Shown: positions 43,030-53,800 of the stretch, one piece after another
Position numbering within the stretch: the first letter of the stretch is position 1
How the letters are laid out: the number at the start of each line of letters is the position of its first letter
Assembly: GCA_028015205.1 (NCBI GenBank)
Contig: JAPWFG010000021.1
Location: forward strand, 3,162,001 to 3,226,000
Direction: 5' to 3'
Length of the DNA stretch: 64,000 bases
From: Mytilisepta virgata
Lineage: Eukaryota > Mollusca > Bivalvia > Mytilida > Mytilidae
The notes under the pieces: generated by a model
The model's database searches: none
Told to the model about the DNA's origin: nothing
The model's input: the letters and a program-made list of their open reading frames with translations, nothing else
Translations under genes and position numbers: made by a program

Positions 43030-45200
43030 CCCAGATAACAATACTTTGTTGGGCCAACGTTGGCGATCGGTTCGCACAGTTGGCAGATGGTTGGCGTTGG
43101 CGGCACAACAATGGTCCAACGTTGGCCAAACACAGATCGCCCAACGGTTATTATAATGCTGTTGGGCCAACATTAGCCTAACATCACTTTACCAAACTTG
43201 AAGGTTATTCTGTTGGCCCATTGTTGGCTCAATAGTTCCGAGCCGACTGTTATTTTTTAATTAATGGGTAATGTCATACATTTTTTTCAGTGTATTCTCG
43301 CAGATTTTATATATACAAATACATGAAATATGAAAAATTGGTATAGATTTCCTAAAAAAATATTCGTTAATTTGTCCTGCACCCGATGTTAGTTTTTTAA
43401 TAATTGCACAATATTCACAACTGCTTTTTAAAACCATAAATTAAAATATATTAGATATAAAATATATGTTTTATAAGATATGAAGTTTTATAAAATTATC
43501 TAAAATGTGTTGCTGATAAAAAAAAAAATCCTTTCATCTTATTAATTTTTCTGTGTTGTGAATATTTGTTTCCGGTTAATAGATATCAATCTTTTGTAGA
43601 TGTGTGAGTGAGAAAGTGGTCTAGATGCTGCAATAAAGATAAACAGCTGTTTTTTATTATACAAAGAGTGTAGAGTCTTTGTTCTCTCATTTATATAAAT
43701 GGTCTAGATGCTGCAGTAAAGATAAACAGATGTTTTTGATTATACAAGGAGTGTCAGTTCTCTCATTTATAAATTTCGCGCCTTTCACTAGCGTCTTTGT
43801 GTCTGGAACCATATAACAACAAGGTCGACATAATCACCTGGTGATTTCAATACACAGAATACACTCAACTGAATCAGCTTTATCATATTTTTAAAACACA
43901 ATGTAAGTAAATTTGTATTTTATACTTTTATTTGTTTTTTCAAAAAGTTAATTCAAGGATTTGTAGGTTAATCCTAATCCTTGGTTTGTTTAAATTGTCT
44001 ATAATCCTGGTGATTTTTTTATGATAGGCAGTCCATATACTAAATATAAGAATGGTTTTTTGTTTAGGCAAGTTAAATAAATGTAAAAGGATTGAAACAT
44101 GCAACATATTAAATTGTCAGAAAGGCGGAAAGAATATGTTGCTGATAAAAAATATCGTTAAAATTTTCTTTCTGTGTTTGGAATATTGATGTGAAAGTTA
44201 AACTTGACTGTATTTGATGTTGATATGGGCAAAACTAGTCTAGCTTTTCTAATGTATAATTCTATGTGAAAAAAGATTCGCCTAGCTGGTTATCCTAATT
44301 TTCATGATTTTAGTACCTTCAGTATGATAAAGTTTTCATTTTTTTAACAATCTTTTGGAACTTATATTTTGTAAGTCAAGAAATGTTCTTTAAATACATA
44401 AACCTAGCCTGTTTTGATTTCTATTTGATTTCTTTATTTGGTTTAAAAGAAAATGTACATTTAATGATTTTGTCTTTTAATAAGTTGGATTAACAATCAG
44501 AGTTCATTTTTAATAAATAATTTTTTTTTTTGTAGTTTTCTGGACAAAAAGCGAATTTCATAATTTTATTTTGTCATTTTAATTGATCTAGTTTATACTG
44601 TGAGAAAACCAAGCAACATATTTAAAAAATAAGCATCTGTAATAAAACAAAGATATCAAGTTAACATAAATGACTTCTATTACTTCTTCTAGGTCGATCA
44701 TCTTGGAACCATAGGCGGCAATAGTTGCATAGAATGCACAAGACACCAGTTAAAATACTGTTTCTCTCACCATTTAGATATATAACGAGCAGAAATGAAA
44801 AAATAGACAGAACAGGAAGAGCAGACGGAAAATACCCAAAATCAAATCAATCTGTCTCAGATATCATGTTTTTTCTTCCCTATTTTAAGGTCATCAGATC
44901 AGAGGTATTCAGGTTCAACTTATGTTGGTATTTTTTATTTCCTAACCAACCCATGTTGGCGCACTGGTGGCAGATTGTTGGTAGAAAAGTAAAAGGTCAT
45001 TATAAAAAAAGGTTGGCATTTGGTTGGCAGTTTGTAGAATTTGTTGGCAAATTATTGTTGGTCCAACGTTTGCCCAACGTAATTCCCTATTGAAATTGTT
45101 GGCAGATTATTGGCAAATTGTTCATTTTGTTACCAACGTTGGCCCAACAATGTTGCCAACGAAATGCCAACGTTAGCCCAACACATGATTGCTATCTGGG
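43030..45200. mobile_element. Nested TA-flanked inverted-repeat element rich in GTTGGCCCAAC words
   Basis: 2171 bp with ends CCCAGATAACAATAC and ...TTGCTATCTGGG, flanked by TA on both sides (43028-43029, 45201-45202). Subterminal regions (43050-43250 and 44940-45185) are dense in GTTGGC/GCCAAC words in both orientations. It breaks the left arm of the outer element, and the right arm shows the unbroken site. No transposase was found. The 122-codon frame at 44725-45093 is not convincing. Confidence 0.8.
43618..43797. repeat. Tandem duplication of ~90 bp
   Basis: GTCTAGATGCTGCA(A/G)TAAAG through TCTCTCATTTATA is present twice in a row. Confidence 0.7.
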
Positions 45201-46326
45201 TATATTTGTTTTTCAATGGAAATATTAAAACTCTCTATCTGTGAAATGTAAATTCTTGGTTTGAGTCACGTTTTTGGAAAATGTGTCAATGTAATTATTT
45301 CCGTGACAGCAAATGGGGAGTTCCGTTTCTCAAGAAAAACTACAAGTTACAAATCAAGAAGTTACAAATCAAGAATGAAATAGTTCCACAATATTCCGCA
45401 CGAGGGCGCTATTATCGTTATCGGAAACCATGGATCCATCATATATATATTCCATATTATAAAAAATAAAATATGTAAGTGTCCTAACTTTCTGTCCATA
45501 TCTAGACAGTTTAGCAATAGATACATGCACTGTTTCGATTAAGGGGGGGGGGGGGGAGTAGGGGCTCCCTTTCATCAAATGAACTTCATGTTCATGATGT
45601 AACAAAAACATGGTTCTTTGTAGAAAATTACTACTAAAGAAGTTATCATGTAGTTCTAGCCCCGCCCCAATCAATCCCCAGCCTATCCGACCACAGCAAA
45701 TGAGTCAGACCCTTCCCCAGAACTCATACACAAGAATCCGGGACAGTTCAGCCGGGGTAAGGTTATCAGTGACCAACAAGGGAGCACTATCGGACTGATA
45801 AAATTTAACATTGTTGTATATGGAAAAAATATGACAGTTGCTTTAAAATAATTTGTCAACATTTTATTTGTACAATCATAAACTATTGCCACGTCAGGTG
45901 AAAAAGTTCCAAAATTTATCTTCCTTTTGATGTAAAAAAAAATCATTATATTATGTTAAAGTGGTGTCCCTAACGATTTGAAAATTTCACATGAAATATG
46001 ATACGTTTTTCCTACATAACTTAACGGAATTCAATGATGACTAGTGGAAGGAAAAAAATCATATAAAATGTATTATTGGAGTGACATTGTTTTGCTACGT
46101 CCCATGCTATTTCTGAATAATTTTTCTTTCTAAAGGTGTAAAAAAAAATATTTTAAGTTTACATTTTATGGTGTCACTGGACGTTTGAATATGGCGATTA
46201 TTTCGTTATGAAACTTCAGTGCATGTAGGCTATTTATATACGTATTGTAAAGAACTGAAACCGATATTTTTACGTACCATATCTGGAAAGACTGAAAAAT
46301 GTGTGATATAAGACGGCATCGAAAAT

Positions 46327-46357
46327 TTAAATAATAATAATAATAATAATAATAATT
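46327..46357. repeat. (AAT)n microsatellite
   Basis: An uninterrupted run of AAT units. It creates a spurious poly-Tyr frame on the minus strand. Confidence 0.9.
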
Positions 46358-47089
46358 CAATTATTTTTTAAAATAAAATTTATGATGACGAAAATATTAA
46401 ACTGAATTTAAGTCCTGATTAAAAAATGTTGAAATTTTAAATTTTGCCCGGATAATTTAAATAGATATATATATAAAACTTAAACAAATTTTGTATGACT
46501 AGAAATTTGCTAATGAATTATCATGAGCTTATTTGCAGTACATACTAATGACAAAAGCCACAATGTGAACTGAGAAGCATTTGTGTATTGCTATTAAATA
46601 TTTGTTGGGTTCGGGAAAAGTAATATTTAAGTATTTTTTCTTTCTCTTTAAACACATATTATGTATAAAACATATTTTATTTATTTGAATGAATGTACAA
46701 GTATTGTTTATAGTGTTCTTATCTTAATCATATAATGATGTGAATATAAACAACAACCACCCCCCTGTGTTATCATCGGCCGGCTCTTTAATTAATGAAA
46801 GATATAGACGGACATTTCATGCTGATTCTGAATATCATTTTACAATATTTTAAAAATTTAAAATGTTGAATGTTGAAATCTTAGATGAATATGCCAATTG
46901 TGAATTCAAATGTCCAATGATCCAAAACAACCACTACTTTTTAAACAATAATCTCCGGTTGAAAATTAAATTATAATAATAAATTCACAAATAGTTGGAC
47001 ACACTGTTTGACATATTATTTGATATGTACAGCAAGTTTTCTGATATTTCAAAAATAATAATACTTTGCCTTTTAACATCAGTGTAATC

Positions 47090-48420
47090 ATTTCGATCCG
47101 GCCAAACTATTTATGAATAAAAGTAGATGTGGGGTATACGTAAATGAGATAGCAACCCAACGACAAAAAATAAAAATGACATCTAGAGGGCAAAATAAAG
47201 TCCATCAAAAGACAGGCTCTTAGAGGGCAACCTAAATTTTCAACAATAGACATGCCTTTAAAAAAAATAAAATATCAAGATCTAAAGCGTTCAGAGTCTA
47301 TAAGTTGTGAATAAATTTAACAGAAACAATAAAAATTGTATACGTGCGGTGTTTGCTTACATCCTCGTTCTTTGGTCTCTGGTGGATTGTTGTCTCATTG
47401 CAATCATACCACATCTTATTTTTCTAAAGGTCTGTCATAAACACAAACATTCTCGAAATAACGAAAAAAATAAGATATGACGATATACTAACGAGGTTCC
47501 AAACTTTGGACAGGTATATGGAAATGTGGTCAGGTCAACCCCTCTCCCCCTTTTGAATGTCAGTATAGATTAACAGAACGTGCATAAAAGAAAATACAAT
47601 GCAGACCAGTACTAGAAAAGCACTTTACTCTTGTCTGGTTAAGGTTATGTTACACATCATATTTTTGTTACTAAAAATGGTCCGCACTTAAAACCGGACC
47701 GGACCGCACTCCGGACCCGGACTTTAGTCTGAAACCCGGATCCGAACAACTAGGGAAATTATAGGGGTTACATGTTAACATTTTACCGCCAACTTTTTTT
47801 ACCCCAAGATTGTACTCAGAATAAAATCTTGTGCAACTCCGGATTGGATGATACAGGATTGGAATTATTTTAATTGAAAGCTTATCAATTCAGACTTTAA
47901 AAATCCAGAAAATTTAAACCATATTCAACAAAGTGTAGAAAATACATCATTTTATAAAGTTATCGATCTGTTTATTTGATTGTCATCAGAAACCCAATTA
48001 AAAAACATTTATCCGAGAATCAACGAAATAATCCAATGTTGATCGGAAAAGGTGAGTCCGGGCTGCATGTGACCTGACATGACCCTGGACTTGAAGTTTA
48101 TGATATACGCGTGTATTGCATTACGATAACTAACTGTATGTAAACTGTTTATTAGCATAAAGCTTGTTGACGGAACATTTAGTCAAAGTTGTAAATACAC
48201 AGGAAATACCTGCGGCAAAAAGAAGAATTTACACTTTCCAGACACAATGTTTTCGAGTCCGGGAAATGATTTAATATGACAATAATGCCATAAGTTCTTG
48301 ATCATATCATATTCCTATTTTGAATCGACAAATTTTTCGAGCGTTCTGGGACTTAGATGTTTTTGTGCTGTTTTATAGAATTGTTGTCATATGGACATTA
48401 TACCACATCCTAGTTTTTTT
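47090..48420. repeat. Diverged mussel-type dispersed repeats inside the outer transposon
   Basis: Words such as GAGATAGCAACCCAACGACA (about 47147) and TGTCTCATTGCAATCATACC (about 47390), with a variant near 48390, match dispersed repeats that I recognise from mytilid genomic sequence. Individual ends are not resolved. Confidence 0.4.
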
Positions 48421-49736
48421 ATTGGTAGAAGTGTAGATATGCATACTGTGTGCATACTGTGTGGCCATTTCAATCATACCAATTTTTTTAGAACTGTGTA
48501 TCATGTACTGAAGCAAAACAAAACTCTTGCAATTAAGTTATTGAAAATTAACAACAACAAAAATAAGTGTTATAAACCCTGCAATATCATGGAATGTCAC
48601 AAATGAAATTCAATAGTTTTCATGACATCTAAACAAAATGATTTACTGAAATGCATTTTAGTTGTAAAGATGCAGGTTAAATGTTCATATTATTATTATT
48701 TCATAGATTGGTAGTGTTGGTAATACCTTCAAATTTTAATCTTTTATGAATTTCCGAAAATCTTGGAGAAAGGATCTGTCATGTTGGTTGTTTATCAATA
48801 TTAAATGTCACTGATAGGACAAAAAGTAACAGTTTAAATTACAATAATTCTAGTTTTATTACTCTACAGGACAAATGTTATTAAATTAAAAGTCACAATT
48901 GTTATTTTGTCATGTCTAACAAATAAAATTAGAAGTCAATTAAAAAATGATTGTTTTTAATTTGACACATTTATAAGAGGAGGGGGCAAGAGGGGGTCCA
49001 TTAACAGATTAACAATTTTTTATTTTGCTCAAAACAGATAACAGTAAATTAGTCAATAACAGTTAACAGCACATATATTTTCAAAATAACAGTTAACAAA
49101 AGTTTAAAAATGCCTAAAACACCTTAACAGGAAAGATCTTGTCCCCCCTCTTATAATTTTTTTTATAATATACATTTTTATTATAGTTGTGTAAAAAAAG
49201 TGTCAATAAGGTTCGAACATGTATTTTATTGCTTAGGGAGCAACCATTTGATTTTTATTGGGGGGGGGGCATGGAAGTAACTTCAGATCCTGCTTTTTCT
49301 ACGGGGCGCCTCATTTTCCTAAAAAGTGACTCAAACCAAGAATTTACATTTCACAGATAGAGAGTTTTAATATTTCGATTGAAAAACAAATATACGTCCT
49401 ATACAAACATAGAAATTCCATTTTACAAATTAAGAAATTTATAATTTCATAGTTACGATTTAAAATGAAGAAATTTAATTGAACAAATAAAGAAATATCA
49501 TTTCACAAATTAAGAAATGTAGAATTTCATGTAACGAACGAAGAAAATACGTTAACAAAGTAAGAAATTGCATTTACACATTAAGAAGTTACATTTCACA
49601 AATCAAGAAATGTAGAAATTCATGTAACGGATGGAAAAAATACATGTTACAAATTAAGAAATTACATTTTACAAATTAAGAAACTGCATTTTACAAATTA
49701 AGAAATGTATAATAATGGCGGATATTCCCTTCCATA

Positions 49737-49742
49737 GGATAT
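49737..49742. other. Right 6-bp target duplication (GGATAT)
   Basis: Pairs with 42658-42663. Confidence 0.8.
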
Positions 49743-50698
49743 ATGCAATCACTGATCAACATAAATTTTTGGTCTATGGGATGTAAAATTCTGGCCAATT
49801 GTAGGAGTATGCCATATTCAGCTGTTTTTTGTGGCTATTTAATTGTTTATAACTTGTTTATTGTATTTGTGGGGGTGGGGGGAGGGGGGCAGTGAGATAG
49901 CCTTCTAGTCTTTGCTTTTTTGTGGGGTGCTTTTTATTTTGGTTTTTTGATTGGCTTACAGATTTTTTCGTAACAGAACAAGGATAAGCTTTTCATTCAT
50001 TTCATTTTTATATGAATTCATGTTCATACTTTTGTTCTGAATTATTTGTTCTTCAATTTTTAAAATTACCTAAGGCAGTGTTGACCTTACCTAATTCTGA
50101 CAACCTGTTTAGAACCGTTTCATATTGTTTGACAACTCTGTTGAGGCCAGTTTAATTTATAGCTAACAGTGTTTTGGTTGCTTACAATGTTTGTTCACCC
50201 ATATGCCTTTTGAATTTAAATGGTTATTTAGTATATGAGGTTACTTCAAGTAAGTAAAAATAAAATAATGTAAAGTGTGACTTGGTTATTTTTTCAGTTT
50301 ATCAATGAAGTGATCAGACTTCAGTTTCACGAACTTAATGTTCTAAGGCTTGATTTGACATCAGTCATATGCTTCCCGCTGCTAACTGCTCTTTTCGACT
50401 AAATTCATTATTCGTAACATCCATAGTCCTAAAAAATGAAATTAACACTTCTAAATAGCAACGCTGAATAAAAATGTATTCGATATAACTAGCTGGAACA
50501 GTCTTCGTATAAATTGTAGGTTTTTTGTTATTGCAAATACAAACCAAAATTCCTGCAGGAAACCTTGATACAAGTAAAATGTATTATTGGACTTTTTCAC
50601 AATCACAGCTTTTAGAGATATTTTTCGTTTTCAGTTGACCATATCTATTTAATCTGGTCGTTAGTTATATTTTCAGAAGTTATATTTGTTTCCAATCT
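49743..50698. other. Downstream flank of copy C
   Basis: Nearly 1 kb without a recognisable gene, with a G-rich run near 49870-49890. It should include the copy C 3' UTR next to 50698, but no clear AATAAA was placed. Confidence 0.4.
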
Positions 50699-50821
50699 TT
50701 AAAAATAATTTTTGAAAGTCCACTGTTGTTTACGATTGGCTGTATCACAAGTATTCATAATAAGTTCAGATTCGCGAAGTTCCAAACACATCCCAGTATC
50801 AACATGTTTAAGATATGAATT
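50699..50821 (-). CDS. GALNT: GALNT copy C, exon 10
   Basis: Acceptor CTTTTCAG, 40 codons and TAA. It encodes [20 protein letters not shown] and then [13 protein letters not shown] replaces the CLD motif of copy B, which may weaken this lectin subdomain. Confidence 0.87.
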   Translation of the reverse strand, partial: NSYLKHVDTGMCLELRESELIMNTCDTANRKQQWTFKNYF

Positions 50822-53800
50822 CTGAAAAGAAATTTAAAAAGGCTGCTAAATATTAATGTAAAGTATATATATTTTAATTTGTTACAGCACGGTGTCATTT
50901 AATTCTATGAAAGTTTGTTAACAAATTATTCTCTCAATTTATAATAAATTTCGAATAAAATGACATTGTCATGGTGTCATTTTATTCGAAATTTATTCAA
51001 AATTGACAGAATAATTTGACACCATGACAATATGTTGTAAACCTTTACTGATAAAGGCGTCATCGAAAAGTAAACAATAAACTGACTTTATGTTTAATCT
51101 TAGCGATATATTACAATAAATATTTATAAAAGAGATCTGCATAAAAGTTGTTTTGATTTAAATACTTGAGACTGTGTTAAAAAATTCAACTGAAATATAA
51201 TGAAGTTACATAGTACTAGTATCAGTGTCCATCTGACATAAAGTTTCTTCCATTGTATTTTACCAAACACATGATTTCTTTTTGATTTTTTTTATGTAAA
51301 GGTTTCTTTTGTTCTACTTCCAAACTTGTTGAATGAAGTATTTTATGATTTTTAAAATTATTTGTCCCCCTTTGTATAACTACTTATCGGTAGCAGTTTG
51401 TGTATGGAATACTGGTTTTTTTGCAACATATTAGAATACATTTTTGAAACACAAGTATATATTTTGCGGATGAGTTTGTCTTGTAGTGTGGGCTGTAATA
51501 CGTGGTTGTAGACAATATTCAATTGTATAGGAAATAATTGACCACTTCACATGGTCTTCATGTCCCTGAAAATAAGCAACAGCCCCACTAAAACGTCAAG
51601 CACTAAATAACTCAGGAAAATACTATCGTAAGACAATTATCAAAAATCACACAGATCCAAGATAGACACTGCTGTATGTGATGACAGTAATACCTTCACT
51701 GTTTGTTATAACTGAAACACACCTGAAGAATCTAAAACTAAGAAATTTATGGGTTCTAAGGAAATAAGAATTTACCAGTTTGTGGATTTAGTTTTGAATG
51801 CTGGAAAGTCTTAAACCCTGGAACATTACAGAACAAAAACCCAAAATTCCAAAATGTAGGAGACCAACGTACAAGCGTTAAAAATATTAAGATCAATTTA
51901 GCACCTTGTTTGGACCTCGGACCGAAATTATGAGATTTCAGACCCAAATATGAGGAAGGTCTAGTATTGTGATTTAAATGTGTATGAGATCCATGTTGTC
52001 CCCTGTTTTTGTTCCCTTAACCAAAATTAAAATTGAAAGATCTTTAGAACCAAACTCCCATAGCAAATCGCTAAAAAGACCACACGATAAACTCAGATAC
52101 AGAATTCTATGTGTACACTGCACATTTCCGGATTTACCAGTATCAAATATGCTCGTGAACCCCGCAAAGCCATTGCAAAGACTTCATCAAAGCATGTAAA
52201 TGATAAGATTAAACATACCTTAACATGGAAAATGAAGGTATCATAAACTTTACTCAACATAGCTGAAAGCCTGTTTTTTTTATTTTCTTTTTTAATATTT
52301 TTAGTTACTGTTTTTGTCTCCTAATTTTAATCTTATGGACCCCCTCCCTCTGTCTTATTGATTTGTTATTCGTTTGTCTTTTGCCGATAATTAATACAAC
52401 ACAAAAATTTATCAACAGAAGGACATGGTATGATTTTTGGCCCCTTGAATTCCAAAATAAAAAAGTAATGAAATACTTCCTCTCAGCTATCATTAAGTAC
52501 TCTTAAAATGTTGCATTTTAAGGAACATGTTTTGTTTTCAATTAGAAATGTCTGTAATAGCGGCAATATGCTGTCAAAGATGGCTAATTTTGAAGAAATC
52601 AATAAAAAAATTTAAAAGTCACCAAATTTAACTCATTTTTTGGACCTTTTCAATTAAAATAATGATATGAGCAACAATCTTGCCTAAAAAGATATTTCAC
52701 TGAAATGTGTCTTTTTGTAAGACAAACATTATAAAAAATCTTTTTTGCAAGGTTGTTGCTCATAGTTATTTTGACTGTGAAAACTCTTTTCTTCAAATCC
52801 TTGATTTATCAGTCGTTCATGACGTCGCTGTTGCATCATGGGAAGAAACTTTTTCCCACGATTGATAAGATTTGGAAGTTCGATCATTATACGATAAAAA
52901 TAATACAAATTCAAATCTGAAATCTTAATTTTAATTTTTGATGTCAGATGGGGCAAAATAATGGCTGATATCATACCATCTTCTTAGCAAATGTTTTGAG
53001 TAATTTTATGGTACTGATATCCATTGTGAAGATATTTATCGTCGGTACAAATATTTTGTTCCCTGAACATAGAATATCACGTCAACAAAAGGGAATGAAA
53101 AATCACGCCTTTCTCATATCATATAGAAATGATAGGAGTTGTAGACAGCAATCCAACAAACAGAATCTGAAGAGTACAAACAGAGATTGTCGTAGTCTTC
53201 AATCAAGGGCATGTGACCACTCTGCTTAACAAGCTTTTAATGATCCCATATAAATTTAGTCGACAGCACGACAAATTAAGTTTTACTTAATAACAGTGAG
53301 AGGATAAGTACTAAGGTTTGCATTCCCTCAGTACTCTACACCGATAAAATTTTTAAACACGTGTTAAAATTTTCAGTATTAGCATTCTGTAAAAGTCAGT
53401 TTTCAACTCCCTCAAGTAAAGCTGGCCTTACTTGGAATTTGGCTACCTTATTTATGCATGCTTTGTACCATTGCTCACAATATGTTGACGAATTTTGTAG
53501 AAGGAGGTAAGACAGAGAAGACTTCTTTTTGTCCCCTACAGTATCGATTTTTGTGAATTTTGAAATTATGGAGCAATATTGCTCAGGACTAGTTATGTCT
53601 TTATCAGATCATTCTGTCGAAGGCACAGTGAATATAAGAGGAAGGTAATGTGGCACCAATTAAGTTCCAGAGCAAAGTATCATAAATGACTGGTTTGTGT
53701 GTGTGTTTTTGTATTTTCTGTAGGTTAAAAACATCTTTCCCGTGTAAGAAGACATACCTTTTTATGTTCCCATGTATCACGTGGACCAATAATACAATCT

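Larger units (their letters stand above)
42664..49736. mobile_element. Long-inverted-arm DNA transposon, apparently non-autonomous
   Basis: The ends are TATGGAAGGGAATATCCGCC and its complement, flanked by GGATAT on both sides. Arms of about 430 bp are made of short repeats around AATTTCTTAATTTGTAAAA: left arm 42664-43029 continuing at 45203-45287, right arm 49310-49736. Total 7073 bp, or about 4.9 kb without the nested insertion. No transposase, polymerase or integrase frame was recognised. The interior (45290-49309) has only short frames, an (AAT)n microsatellite, a G-run and diverged mussel repeats. A 6-bp duplication with TAY-type ends would suit IS3EU-like elements and long arms would suit Maverick-like ones; neither is shown. 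Confidence 0.8.

Noticed and set aside
44725..45093. 122-codon frame inside the TA-flanked element as a transposase remnant
   Set aside because: There is no DDE/D-type spacing or DNA-binding motif. Its C-terminal half is translated GTTGGC repeat.
42664..49736. Calling the 7-kb element a Maverick/Polinton
   Set aside because: Arm length and 6-bp duplication fit, but no polymerase, integrase, protease or capsid frame is visible and the ends are not of the usual AG type.
52729..53229. Overlapping short frames in copy C intron 9
   Set aside because: No similarity to a known family, and no matching exon in copy B at that position.
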